Below, piece after piece: positions 45,779 to 54,877 of a stretch of DNA of 64,000 bases. The stretch is from a bacterium (lineage in GTDB: Bacteria > Electryoneota > Electryoneia > Electryoneales > Electryoneaceae). Where the stretch lies: contig JAHLLB010000006.1 of the NCBI GenBank assembly GCA_020444425.1, positions 1 through 64,000 of the forward strand, given 5' to 3'. The notes beneath the pieces were generated by a model that saw only the letters and a list, made by a program, of their open reading frames with translations, was not told the origin of the DNA and ran no database searches. The translations under genes were made by a program, and so were the position numbers. Every line of letters begins with the position of its first letter. Position 1 is the first letter of the stretch.

Positions 45779-48328
45779 ATGCGCACGCGTTACCTCGTAC
45801 TGTCACTGTTACTTGGACTGTTGATTGCTGGTTCGGCGGTTGCCGAAGAGCTGCATCCGCTGGGTGCGATTTATTCCGAACAGCCGGATTGGGTGCTCGA
45901 CTCGCCGGAAATCATCCTGAACAACGGCCTGGAAGAGCTGGACGAGTTTGTCGACAACTCGGCAGGATTGCCGCCGGTTGGGAACCAGGGATCGCAGGGA
46001 AGCTGCACCGCGTGGGCATGCGGATACTATTACCTGACCTACACGCAGGGGCAGGATTACGGCTGGGATTTGACTGACCGTGCACACCAGATGAGCCCGG
46101 CGTTCACCTACAACCTGATCAACGGTGGCGGCGACAACGGTTCAAATCCGTACGACGCGTTCGAGGTGTTCGAAACCCTCGGCAGCGCGACGTATGAGGA
46201 TATGCCGTACACGCAGAGCAATTGCACGAACTTCCCGCCGGGAGAAGGTTTCCGCAACGGCTTGAAGTTCCGCACCTCGCAGACCTATTCGATCAACGTC
46301 GGATCGCAGTACGGTGTCGACCAGTTAAAGACACACCTCGCGAACGGCAACATCTCGATGATCGCAATTACGGTGTGGCCGAATTTCGACAGCATCAGCA
46401 GCTACAACTACAACTACTGCGTGAATGACATCTACGGCGAGGTTCGTGGCGGTCACGCTGTGACGGTGGTTGGTTACGATGATTCGCGTGTCACCAGTGA
46501 CGGCGTCGGCGCGTTCAAGATGGTCAACTCGTGGGGCCCGAACTGGGGCCAGGACGGCTTCTGGTGGATGTCGTACGAAGCGTTCATGGACGACATCATC
46601 TGCTGGGGCTATGCCTTGTACGCCGCAGACATTCCACAGTATGAGCCAACCCTGGTCGCGCGTGTTGAACCGGCGCACAGCCACTGGTATTCGCTGGAAT
46701 ACGTACTCGGTTCGGGCACTAGTGACCAACCAACGGCCAGCGGCCGTTACTTCGATTTCAGCAATCACGGCGTGCATGCATACCCGGAAGATGCGTACTT
46801 CTACATCGACCTGACCGATTATGCGGGCGGGTTGTCGATGACCGAGCCGAACTACTTCTTCATCAAGGCGGACGACCAGCGGGCGTACGACGGTCACGGC
46901 GGCACGATTGAGCACGTGATGATCGAGGATCTCGTCAACGAGCATTACGCGACGTGTTACAGCACACCGGTGCCGATTCCGGATAACCAGAACGACGCGG
47001 AAATTGATGTCGTTCTGTATCACGCAGCCGTGCCACCGGCGAACCTGGATGCCGCAATCGACCTCAGCGACGGATCCATCGACCTGACCTGGCCGGCGGT
47101 GACGGGCGGGGCAGACTTCCTCGGCTACAACGTGTACCGTGATGGCGAGATGATCGCGTTCACGTCAGACACCTATTACACGGACAGCCTGCCTGATTTC
47201 GGCGAGTACGACTACAAGGTGTCGTCGGTGTGGGAACCGTGCCAGTCCTGGCCGACGGACGACGCGCATGTGAACTGGTGGACGCCGGTGCATTCGTCCT
47301 ACCCTGAAGTTCCGGCGCTGGATGGTGCCACGGGCGACTTCACCCTCAGCTGGGAACAGCTGCGCTACTACGACGTTCAGTATGACGACGGCACCAGCGA
47401 GATGGAACTGGTCTTCAGTGAAAGCGCGCAGCATGGCGCAATGTTCGCGCAGCGCTTTTATGCTGAGTATGACGGCAAGTTGGCGCGTGTGAACCTGTTC
47501 TTCCCGGAATCGGATTTCCCGATGGGGAACGTGAAGCTCAAGGTCTTCAGCCAGGACGGTGACGGCATGCCCGATGTCGAACTGGCAAGCACGGCTGGCT
47601 TTACGCCGGTTGCGGGCGAGTGGAACCTGATTGATCTCGAGGCGAAGCGGGTTGCAGTGAACGAAGGGGACCCGTTGTGGGTCGCCCTGTGGTATTCGAG
47701 CGTGGAAACCTCACCGCTCGGTCTCGACATCGATTCGAGCAATGAGGGCCGCCTGCTCAGCCCGGATGGAGTCAACTGGATGTCGATGGGCAGTGGCGGT
47801 GCGTTGATGATGCGCGCCGAGTTCGGTGAAGAGGAACTCGTCAACGGCGAGACCGGCCTGCTCGGATTCGAGGTTTATCAGGACGATGAGCTTCTCGGTG
47901 AGGTCAACAACAACCTGCACGAACTCGACGGTACGCTGCCTGGCGCGGGGACTTTCACGTTCCGCGTGGACGCGATCTATCAGCAGGGTGTCTGGACCGG
48001 TGAGGAGATGGAATTGACGTGGGACGGCTTTACCGAGGTGGCGGAAAACGATCTGCTGCCGCAGGAATTTGCCGTATCCAATGCCTACCCGAACCCGTTC
48101 AACCCGGTGACAACGTTCAACGTGACGTTGCCGCAGTCGGCCGAACTGAACGTGACAGTCTACAACATGCTCGGCCAGCAGGTTGCGCGGCTGGCGAATG
48201 GCAAGTTCGTTGCCGGTGAACATCGGATTCAGTTCGACGCGAACGGCCTGTCCAGCGGTCTGTACCTGGTGCGGGTGAGTGTACCGGGTGAGCTGAACAA
48301 CGTGATGAAGGTGATGTACCTGCAGTAG
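45779..48328 (+). CDS. Secreted papain-family cysteine protease with YPNPFNP sorting domain
   Basis: The 849-aa C1A-type peptidase has a signal peptide (LLLGLLIAGSAVAEE). The catalytic domain has cysteine in GNQGSQGSCTAWA, histidine in GGHAVTVVGYDD and asparagine in NSWGPNWGQDGF. About 500 residues of beta-rich regions follow, including fibronectin-like segments (LDAAIDLSDGSIDLTWPAV), and a sorting domain with YPNPFNPVTTFNVTLP ending KVMYLQ. GGAGG precedes the ATG at 45779; an earlier TTG is unlikely. Upstream, GGGAGG near 45692 and CCTCCC near 45752 could pair in the leader. Together with the subtilisin it suggests growth on protein. Confidence 0.92.
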   Translation: MRTRYLVLSLLLGLLIAGSAVAEELHPLGAIYSEQPDWVLDSPEIILNNGLEELDEFVDNSAGLPPVGNQGSQGSCTAWACGYYYLTYTQGQDYGWDLTDRAHQMSPAFTYNLINGGGDNGSNPYDAFEVFETLGSATYEDMPYTQSNCTNFPPGEGFRNGLKFRTSQTYSINVGSQYGVDQLKTHLANGNISMIAITVWPNFDSISSYNYNYCVNDIYGEVRGGHAVTVVGYDDSRVTSDGVGAFKMVNSWGPNWGQDGFWWMSYEAFMDDIICWGYALYAADIPQYEPTLVARVEPAHSHWYSLEYVLGSGTSDQPTASGRYFDFSNHGVHAYPEDAYFYIDLTDYAGGLSMTEPNYFFIKADDQRAYDGHGGTIEHVMIEDLVNEHYATCYSTPVPIPDNQNDAEIDVVLYHAAVPPANLDAAIDLSDGSIDLTWPAVTGGADFLGYNVYRDGEMIAFTSDTYYTDSLPDFGEYDYKVSSVWEPCQSWPTDDAHVNWWTPVHSSYPEVPALDGATGDFTLSWEQLRYYDVQYDDGTSEMELVFSESAQHGAMFAQRFYAEYDGKLARVNLFFPESDFPMGNVKLKVFSQDGDGMPDVELASTAGFTPVAGEWNLIDLEAKRVAVNEGDPLWVALWYSSVETSPLGLDIDSSNEGRLLSPDGVNWMSMGSGGALMMRAEFGEEELVNGETGLLGFEVYQDDELLGEVNNNLHELDGTLPGAGTFTFRVDAIYQQGVWTGEEMELTWDGFTEVAENDLLPQEFAVSNAYPNPFNPVTTFNVTLPQSAELNVTVYNMLGQQVARLANGKFVAGEHRIQFDANGLSSGLYLVRVSVPGELNNVMKVMYLQ

Positions 48329-48389
48329 GCCAGAAACTTACCGCGAGACGTTGTCTCGCGTGGTGATGCTCTACTCGTAAGACGTGGCG

Positions 48390-48416
48390 AGGCTCTCTTC
48401 TAAAAGGGAGCCTTTT
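48390..48416 (+). terminator. Rho-independent terminator after the cysteine protease
   Basis: AGGCTCTC and GGGAGCCT form an 8-bp stem with one G-U pair, followed by TTT. Another perfect hairpin without a T-tract (CGCGAGAC/GTCTCGCG) lies at 48342-48360. Confidence 0.75.
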
Positions 48417-48452
48417 CACGTATATTATACTCACTTTGCAAAGGGAATCAGG

Positions 48453-49370
48453 TTGGAACGATTGGAACGCATCACAACCAGCAAGAGCACCTCGCTACGG
48501 CGCAGCCAGGTGATCAAGCGGTTACGGGAAAACAACAATCTGCCGGTGTTTCCGGACATTCTCCATCGTCTCGAATCGATACTGGAGGATACCACCCGGG
48601 TCAACATCAATCAGGTTGCTGAGCTGATTGAGAGTGAACCGGTCATTGCAGGCCGGGTGATCAAGCTCGCCAACAGCGCGTATTATGGTGGTGGGCGGCG
48701 GACTCTCGACAGCATCCCGCTCGCGGTCAACCGGCTCGGTTACCACACGCTGCGCACCCTCGTCTATTCCTGCGTCCTGCCCGAAATGTTCATGGAAGTC
48801 AAAGGCTTCGATCACTTGCAATTCTGGCGGCATTCGTTGATTGTCGCGTTGCTCTCCCGTGACCTGATGACCCGGTCGGTGGAGCGTACGCTCAAGACGA
48901 TCGACCAGGCGTATCTCTCAGGCCTGATGCACGGTGTCGGGGTACTTGTCTTCATGACGCTCGTGCCGCATGAATACCGGCAGGCGCTGCAAACGTCGAA
49001 AGAGTCCGGCATCATGTTGTCCGCAGTGGAGAAGGAGATGTTCGGCATCGATCACGCCGAACTGGGATCGCTGCTGTTGGAGAGCGAATGGAACATGGAC
49101 GAGGTGGTTGTCGAAGCCGTTCGCAACCAGTACATAGCCCCCGAAACGAAGCCTCCACGAAACGTACGTGAGACGCTGTACGTCGCGAACGCCGTGTGCC
49201 TGGTGTACGGCATCTCCAATGGCACGGGGATGAACTACGAGAGCCAGCACTTGGATTTACTGGCGAACATAGGGCGTCTCAAGTACGACAAGGAGACGAT
49301 CGAACGGCTGCTGGAGTTGGCACAGGACGAAGTGTCGACGATCGAAGATTTCCTGCACTACCATCCGTAA
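48453..49370 (+). CDS. HDOD-domain protein
   Basis: The 305-aa protein contains an HDOD domain, an HD-related fold without the phosphodiesterase metal ligands, used in signalling. Characteristic parts are NNLPVFPDILHRLESIL, VAELIESEPVIAGRVIKLAN, and later LSGLMHGVGVLVFM and FGIDHAELGSLLLESEW. I choose TTG at 48453, after AAGGGA, because earlier in-frame starts fall within the upstream terminator and an AT-rich stretch (TATATTATAC) that looks like a promoter. It stands alone. Its partner in a signalling chain is unknown. Confidence 0.85.
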   Translation: MERLERITTSKSTSLRRSQVIKRLRENNNLPVFPDILHRLESILEDTTRVNINQVAELIESEPVIAGRVIKLANSAYYGGGRRTLDSIPLAVNRLGYHTLRTLVYSCVLPEMFMEVKGFDHLQFWRHSLIVALLSRDLMTRSVERTLKTIDQAYLSGLMHGVGVLVFMTLVPHEYRQALQTSKESGIMLSAVEKEMFGIDHAELGSLLLESEWNMDEVVVEAVRNQYIAPETKPPRNVRETLYVANAVCLVYGISNGTGMNYESQHLDLLANIGRLKYDKETIERLLELAQDEVSTIEDFLHYHP

Positions 49371-49432
49371 CGGTGGGCCTGCGGACTGCGGTTGGCGGGC
49401 TTAGGACGATAGGTGTTTGAACGCTTGATGAC

Positions 49433-49460
49433 CCCAGACATGAATGTCTGGGGCATTTTG
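49433..49460 (+). terminator. CCCAGACAT palindrome serving as likely terminator
   Basis: A perfect copy of the CCCAGACAT/ATGTCTGGG palindrome (20 nt) is followed by GGCATTTTGTT, so it could end the HDOD transcript. This is the only single, isolated copy of that family in the window. Confidence 0.55.
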
Positions 49461-49465
49461 TTATC

Positions 49466-49706
49466 GAGAGACCTGAAACCTGAGACCTGAGACGTGAGAC
49501 CTGAGACCTGAGACCTGAGACCTGAGACGTGAGACCTGAGACGTGAGACCTGAGACATGAGACCTGAGACCCGAGACCTGAGTCATGAGACCTGAGACAT
49601 GAGACCCGAGACCCGAGACCCGAGACCTGTGACCCGAGACCCGAGACATGAGACATGAGACATGAGACCCGAGACCCGAGACCCGAGACATGGGACATGA
49701 GACCGG
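49466..49706. repeat. Largest heptamer array, GAGACCT (7 nt, about 34 copies)
   Basis: Some 240 bp consist of phased variants of GAGACCT: GAGACGT, GAGACAT, GAGACCC and GAGTCAT. Variant units recur in blocks, consistent with local duplication. No conserved open frame runs through it. It fills most of the 489-bp gap between the convergent HDOD gene and the AMP-binding gene. Confidence 0.93.
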
Positions 49707-49808
49707 GTGAGCATTGGCCGACTTGGTGTGTTAGTCCAAGCCGGGAATCAGCGAGGTAGGGGCTGGAAAAACACTTGTTCATCAGCAACTGCAAACCCTG
49801 CCCACAAT

Positions 49809-49856
49809 CCACTGACTACTGACTACTGACTACTGACTACTGACCACTGACCACTC
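49809..49856. repeat. Short tandem repeat, CTACTGA/CCACTGA (7 nt)
   Basis: About seven heptamers end three bases before the stop codon of the minus-strand AMP-binding gene. The 100 bp separating it from the larger array shows nothing recognisable. Confidence 0.9.
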
Positions 49857-49859
49857 GCA

Positions 49860-51788
49860 TCACGCTCCGCCATGCAACCGGTCACGCAATTCCCGACGCA
49901 GGACGTACCCGTTGGAGCTGCGGGGGATGGAGTCAGCTTTCATGTACAGGGTCGGGGCCATGTATTTCGGCAGATTTCGTGACGTGCAGAACTCCAGCAT
50001 TTCCCTGTCATCGGGCACGTAATCCCGTTTCGGGACCACGAATGCGACCACTTCCTGCCCGAGGTTGGAGTCGGGACGGGCGACTACCGCGACATCCTCG
50101 AATTCCTCATGCTCGCTCAGCACAGCTTCCACATCCTGCGGATAGATCGCGAAGCCGCCGCGCAGGATCCGGTCCTCTTTGCGGGAGGTGAGGTACAGCC
50201 AGTGGTTGTCGTCGATGTGGCCGAGGTCGGAGGTTGCGAACCAGCCGTCCTCATTCAGCTGGCTCTCGCCGTTTTCATAGCCTGCGAAGACATTCGGGCC
50301 ACGAACCCAGATCTCACCGGTTTTGTTGGGCAGCAAGAGCGTGCCGTCATCACCACGGATCTCGATTTCCAGCCCGGAGATCGGTAGTCCGAGTGAATCT
50401 GGATTGCTGGCGTCGAAGTGGGTCGGGTTGATGGTGATGATGCCTGCGGATTCGGCGGTTCCGTACGCCGTCGCGACGGGGCAGCCGAGGTGGTCGGCGA
50501 AGCTGCTGAGCACATTCAGATCGGCATACCGTCCCGCGCACAACGCAAAGCGCAGGCGTCGGATCGGTGAGTGAGCACGCAGGGATGCGGTGATATCGCT
50601 ATTTGTCGGGCCGAGCGAGGTTGCGTCTTTGTCGTCCTGGTCCGAGCTCAGGTCCTGGCTCTCGTCTTGGACTTGATCCGACTCCTGATCCTGTTCCGAT
50701 ACGGCTGTTTCCGTGGTATCTGATGCGTCAGCATCCGGCGTGTCGGTTGCTGCTTCAGCCTCGGTTGGTTCTTCGGCGGTAACGTCGGTGTTGGTTGTCG
50801 AAGGCTCGGCGTTATCGGGTGCTGCGGGTTGATCCTCTTCAGCAGGTGCCGATTCACCGTTGCCAGCAGATTCCGGTTCTTCATCCGGCTGACTGACGGC
50901 TATTTCGGTAACCACGGGTTCGCTGGATTCGACAGGTGCCGGATGCTGCGCTGCTATTGCCTCGAGTTCCTGCTTGGCGAGGGCTTCCAGTTCCGGTTGC
51001 AACTGGGCGAAGTGGGCGTAGGTACCGATGTACGCGGTGATATCCGTGTCCCGCAGCAGCCCGGCGACCTCCTGCGCGGACCAGCGCCGGCAGGTTTGCA
51101 GCGTGCACATCGCCCACGCCGGCAGCAGCATCTGGAACAGGAAGCCGAACGAGTCCCAGAATGGGTGGGTGCCGTACAGCACGCTGGTGGACAGCACCTG
51201 CAGGGTTTTGCGTACCGATTCGGTGGCGCTGAGCAGGTTGGCGTGTGTCAACGGTACGAGCTGATGTTCCTGGCTGACGCCTGAGGTGTGGCGTCGCACG
51301 GCGATGCTGTCAAGCTCGCCCTGCGGATCTTTCGCCCACGGGAAAGCGTCGCGCGGCCATTGGTCGCCCACGATGAAGCCGGTATCATCGACAGGGAAGA
51401 TGGGCAGTTGCATGTCGTGCAGACCCAGTTCCCACTTGAGTTCATCCGCCCGCGACTGTTGCACGAACACCGCTGCCGGTACCGGATTGCGTAACAGGCG
51501 CGCGAGCTGGTTGTTCGGCAGATTGGCGTCAATGGGCAGGTACACCGCCCCGAGCCACGGTGCGGCGAACGCAAGGATCGGGTGCAGCGGCAGGTTCGGC
51601 AGAATGACGGCGATGTTGTCGCCGGGTTGCACGCCGATCTTGTGCAACGTGCCTGCGATCATGCGGATGTCTCTTTCCATCTCCGCCCAGGTCAGCGTGC
51701 TCTCGGGGAAGATGAACGCGGGTTCATCCCGTCGATCCGACGCTGCGGCGGACAGGATCAGGTCACAGATATGATTTGGCCGCGTCAT
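49860..51788 (-). CDS. Degenerate acyl-CoA-synthetase-like (ANL) protein with acidic insert
   Basis: The 642-aa protein has the ANL (AMP-binding) fold: LTWAEMERD and QPGDNIAVILPN near the start, YGTAESAG at 442-449, GEIWVRGPNVFAGY, GWFATSDLGHID and SRKEDRILRGGFAIYPQDVE. Two key sites are lost. The TSGTTGxPKG phosphate loop reads TSGVSQEHQL (168-177), and the adenylation lysine of the C-terminal GK motif is Tyr628 (NGYVLRREL). A Glu/Asp/Pro/Thr-rich, probably disordered insert occupies about 281-395. Adenylation activity is therefore doubtful. It is the last gene of an overlapping minus-strand operon, coupled to yifB (ATGA). Confidence 0.82.
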   Translation of the reverse strand: MTRPNHICDLILSAAASDRRDEPAFIFPESTLTWAEMERDIRMIAGTLHKIGVQPGDNIAVILPNLPLHPILAFAAPWLGAVYLPIDANLPNNQLARLLRNPVPAAVFVQQSRADELKWELGLHDMQLPIFPVDDTGFIVGDQWPRDAFPWAKDPQGELDSIAVRRHTSGVSQEHQLVPLTHANLLSATESVRKTLQVLSTSVLYGTHPFWDSFGFLFQMLLPAWAMCTLQTCRRWSAQEVAGLLRDTDITAYIGTYAHFAQLQPELEALAKQELEAIAAQHPAPVESSEPVVTEIAVSQPDEEPESAGNGESAPAEEDQPAAPDNAEPSTTNTDVTAEEPTEAEAATDTPDADASDTTETAVSEQDQESDQVQDESQDLSSDQDDKDATSLGPTNSDITASLRAHSPIRRLRFALCAGRYADLNVLSSFADHLGCPVATAYGTAESAGIITINPTHFDASNPDSLGLPISGLEIEIRGDDGTLLLPNKTGEIWVRGPNVFAGYENGESQLNEDGWFATSDLGHIDDNHWLYLTSRKEDRILRGGFAIYPQDVEAVLSEHEEFEDVAVVARPDSNLGQEVVAFVVPKRDYVPDDREMLEFCTSRNLPKYMAPTLYMKADSIPRSSNGYVLRRELRDRLHGGA

Positions 51789-53317
51789 ACGAAATCCTCG
51801 CGGTCCAGTTCACGGAAACTGACGGCTTCGAGCACATCCACCTCGGTAACGTCCTGCCGGCCATGGAGGTCGGCGATGGTGCGTGCAACTTTCAACGCCC
51901 GCATGTGTGCACGGGCGGATAGGCCGAGTTGTTCAATCGCCTGACGCAGCGACGTTTCGGCCTTTTCAGTGATGTTGGCGAGTGTGCGCAGATGCTTTGT
52001 CGACATCTCGCCATTGGAGAAGATCGGAACTTCGCTGAAGCGCTGCAATTGCCGCTCGCGTGCTTCGATGACCCGGGCTCGCACCTCTTCGGACGGCTCT
52101 CCCTCTTCCTTCAGCGACAATTCTTCCGGTTTGACCGCCGGAACCGGGACATGCAAATCGATGCGGTCCAATAATGGTCCGGAGATACGGGACTTGTAAG
52201 ATCGGATCTGCCCAGCGCTGACCGACCCTTCGACGAGTTCGCTGCCGCGGTAGCGTCCCGGGGTCGGGTTCATCGCGGCAACGAGCAGGAAGCGGGCGGG
52301 GAAACGTGTCGTCGCGGCGACTCGTGCGATCACGACTTCGCCATCCTCCAGTGGTTGGCGTAACACTTCGAGTGTGGCCTTGCGAAACTCGGGCAACTCG
52401 TCGAGGAATAGTACGCCACGGTGGGCGAGCGACACTTCGCCGGGGACGGGTACGGTTCCGCCGCCGATCAGGCCGGCGTCGCTGATGGTGTGGTGCGGGC
52501 TGCGGAACGGCCGCACCGCCATCAATGCGGACCCTTTCGGCAAGGTGCCTGCGACGGAATGGATCTGCGTCGTCTCGAGGGCTTCATCCAGTGTCGGGTC
52601 AGGGAGGATGGTCGGCAGACGGCGCGCGAGCATCGTCTTACCCGATCCCGGCGGGCCGATCATCAGGACGTTGTGATTCCCGGAAGCAGCGATTTCCAGC
52701 GCACGTTTCGCCCGCTGCTGGCCTTTCACCTCGCGAAAATCGACTTCGTAGTTGCGTTGGGTCGAGAATAGTTCCTGGATGTCGAGCGTGTACGGATCGA
52801 CGTCGTCAACACCGTTGAGGAAATCAACGACATCGCGGAGTGTCGCCATCGGATAGATCGGCAGGCCTTCGGCAACGGCGGCTTCGTCCTGGTTCTCCAC
52901 CGGCACGACCAGTTTCTTGCCCTTCAGGCCGCGAACCGCCAATGCGGATGGTAGCACGCCCTTGACCGCGCGGACGCGTCCGTCGAGGCTCAGTTCGCCG
53001 ACGAAAACGTAATCTTCGATGTTGTCGCAGTTGATCTGGCCGCTGGCGCTGAGCAAACCGACCGCCAGCGCGAGATCATAGGCCGAGCCTTCCTTGCGCA
53101 GGTCGGCGGGGGCGAGGTTGATGGTCACCTTGCGGCGGGGGAAAATGAGTCCTGCGTTCTTCATCGCGGCGGAGACGCGGTCCTTTGCCTCACGCACCGA
53201 AGCGCCCGCGAGCCCGACAATGGTGAAGTTGAGCAGCCCGCCTTCCATCTGTGTTTCGACTTCGACGAGCGTGGCGTCAATTCCCTGCAACGCGACTGAC
53301 CAGACCCGGCTGAACAT
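51785..53317 (-). CDS. YifB/ComM-family Mg-chelatase-like AAA+ ATPase
   Basis: The 510-aa protein has an N-terminal Lon-protease-like domain (about 1-165, including SVALQGIDATLVEVE). A Mg-chelatase-type AAA+ module follows, with Walker A in MIGPPGSGKTMLARRLP near residue 222 and Walker B in HRGVLFLDELPEF. A C-terminal chelatase-associated helical domain ends it. Members of the ComM group promote branch migration during integration of transforming DNA. Start overlaps the stop of pgeF (TGATG). Confidence 0.94.
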   Translation of the reverse strand: MFSRVWSVALQGIDATLVEVETQMEGGLLNFTIVGLAGASVREAKDRVSAAMKNAGLIFPRRKVTINLAPADLRKEGSAYDLALAVGLLSASGQINCDNIEDYVFVGELSLDGRVRAVKGVLPSALAVRGLKGKKLVVPVENQDEAAVAEGLPIYPMATLRDVVDFLNGVDDVDPYTLDIQELFSTQRNYEVDFREVKGQQRAKRALEIAASGNHNVLMIGPPGSGKTMLARRLPTILPDPTLDEALETTQIHSVAGTLPKGSALMAVRPFRSPHHTISDAGLIGGGTVPVPGEVSLAHRGVLFLDELPEFRKATLEVLRQPLEDGEVVIARVAATTRFPARFLLVAAMNPTPGRYRGSELVEGSVSAGQIRSYKSRISGPLLDRIDLHVPVPAVKPEELSLKEEGEPSEEVRARVIEARERQLQRFSEVPIFSNGEMSTKHLRTLANITEKAETSLRQAIEQLGLSARAHMRALKVARTIADLHGRQDVTEVDVLEAVSFRELDREDFV

Positions 53318-54102
53318 CAGCGTCCCCCCAGACGTACGATGAACGCCGCCATCGGGGCGAAACTGTCCCCGTCGCGGCGGTAGGAACTGAGATAGTCATT
53401 ATCGTAAGTGCAAATCGATGCTTGCGTACTGACCGGAATGTCAAACTCGGCGGCGTCTGCCTGCACGCCGGCGACGAGGTCGAGGTGCGGGGAACCGTCC
53501 ATTTCGACGACGACATCCGCGTACCGTGCTTCGGCGCGGAACTTGTCGGCGACATCATCCCCGACCTCATAGTTTGGCGCACTGATGCCGGGACCGACCG
53601 CGAGGTGCAGGTCGCCACGGTGTTCGGCGGGGACGGCCTCGATGAAGTTGCGGACAATGCCCGCGAGCAAACCGCGCCAGCCAACGTGGGCGATGCCGAT
53701 CCAACCGCTTTCCGGTGCGGCGAGCCAGACGGGCAGGCAGTCGGCGTGCGTCGTCATCAAGATCACGTTCGGGTCGCGGGTGAGCAGGGCGTCTGTGTCT
53801 TGAAGAGCGGTGGAGGCTTCGCGCGCGCCCTTGCGCATGTCGGCGCTGGTGACGACCTGAACGTTATTGGTGTGACCGAGGAACGGTGCCACCAGTTGAT
53901 CCAGTTTCAACTGCCACAGGCGGAGGAACTGCAGCCGGTTGGCAGCGACATCCCACTCGGGCCGGTTTTTGTACGACATCGGCCCGAACTCTTTGCGTGA
54001 CAGCGCCCACAGCAGGTGGGAACCGTCCGGGAGGTCTGCGTTTCCTTCAATCGCGGCGTGGGCCACGTTGACATTTGGGACAGAAAAAAGTGCTCCGGCC
54101 AT
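53317..54102 (-). CDS. pgeF: PgeF/YfiH-family laccase-domain protein
   Basis: The 261-aa protein shows the family motifs HADCLPVWL, AHVGWRGLLAGIV, GPGISAPNYEVG and SSYRRDG. The metal/active-site cysteine and histidines are present. Members remove misincorporated L-serine from peptidoglycan precursors (PgeF) or act as purine nucleoside phosphorylases; which applies here is not decidable. With the start chosen, the gene overlaps mutM by 56 nt in another frame. The conserved fold begins near residue 28, so a shorter start, for example a GTG near 54066, is possible. Confidence 0.88.
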   Translation of the reverse strand: MAGALFSVPNVNVAHAAIEGNADLPDGSHLLWALSRKEFGPMSYKNRPEWDVAANRLQFLRLWQLKLDQLVAPFLGHTNNVQVVTSADMRKGAREASTALQDTDALLTRDPNVILMTTHADCLPVWLAAPESGWIGIAHVGWRGLLAGIVRNFIEAVPAEHRGDLHLAVGPGISAPNYEVGDDVADKFRAEARYADVVVEMDGSPHLDLVAGVQADAAEFDIPVSTQASICTYDNDYLSSYRRDGDSFAPMAAFIVRLGGR

Positions 54103-54877
54103 GTTGAACCATTCTCTCTATGGGTTGACGGCACCGCGGGCAAGTTTCTCCGGCGCGACCGTACACGTGCAAGTTGTTGCCGTATTCTCCCGGCTGTCCG
54201 CCCGGACGGCGAAAGTCGGAGAAAGTGGTGCCCATCTGCTTGACGGCGTCGCGCAGCACCTTGCGGATCGCACGATGCAGGTGGCTGATCTGCTCGTCAT
54301 TCAGCGTGCCCGCCGGCAGTTTCGGACTCACACGCGCCATCCACAGGGCTTCGCTGGCGTAGATGTTGCCGATTCCGGCGATCTTGTCCTGCATCAGCAG
54401 GTAGGTTTTGATCGGCGTGCGGCTTGCGCCCAGAATGCGCGCGAATTCGGCCCGTGTGAATTGTGAAGATAACGGTTCCGGGCCGAGTGTGCGAAACCCG
54501 TTCGGCTCGGTACCATCGACGAGAAAGAACGTGCCGAAGGTACGCGTGTCGACGAAATGCAGCGCCGGACCCTCGTCAAGGTACACGCTCGCACGGAGGT
54601 GGGGAGAATGTAGCGCGCTGTCGTCGAACAGGAGCTTGCCGCTCATGCGCAAATGAATCGCCAACGGGGGACGGTTGCCGTCCAGGTGCAGCAGGATGAA
54701 CTTGCCACGCCGGGTGACATCCTGTATGGTTGCGCCCTCAACGATGCAGCGCAGCACGTTCGGATCGCTGTGACGGTACACGCGCGGATGCAGCAGCTCG
54801 AGACGGGTGATGGTGTTTCCCACCAACCCGGGACGGATCCCCCGGACAACGGTTTCCACCTCCGGCAGCTCAGGCAT
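54047..54877 (-). CDS. mutM: Formamidopyrimidine-DNA glycosylase
   Basis: MutM excises 8-oxoguanine and formamidopyrimidines and nicks the abasic site. The 276-aa protein starts with PELPEVETVVRG, whose proline is the nucleophile and Glu3 the catalytic acid. It has the RRGKFILLHL lysine near residue 58, the IAGIGNIYASEALW helix-two-turn-helix segment, and a C-terminal zinc finger with CPRC and CPKC. All key residues are present. Its start overlaps the stop of the GAF-domain gene by eight bases. Confidence 0.97.
   Translation of the reverse strand: MPELPEVETVVRGIRPGLVGNTITRLELLHPRVYRHSDPNVLRCIVEGATIQDVTRRGKFILLHLDGNRPPLAIHLRMSGKLLFDDSALHSPHLRASVYLDEGPALHFVDTRTFGTFFLVDGTEPNGFRTLGPEPLSSQFTRAEFARILGASRTPIKTYLLMQDKIAGIGNIYASEALWMARVSPKLPAGTLNDEQISHLHRAIRKVLRDAVKQMGTTFSDFRRPGGQPGEYGNNLHVYGRAGETCPRCRQPIERMVQHGRSTFFCPKCQRGPRRD

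Noticed and set aside
49358-49812. Open frames within the GAGACCT array encoding repeated VSGLRSQ-type peptides
   Set aside because: A 7-nt repeat read in three frames gives apparent repeat proteins; there is no ribosome site and unit changes do not preserve any peptide.
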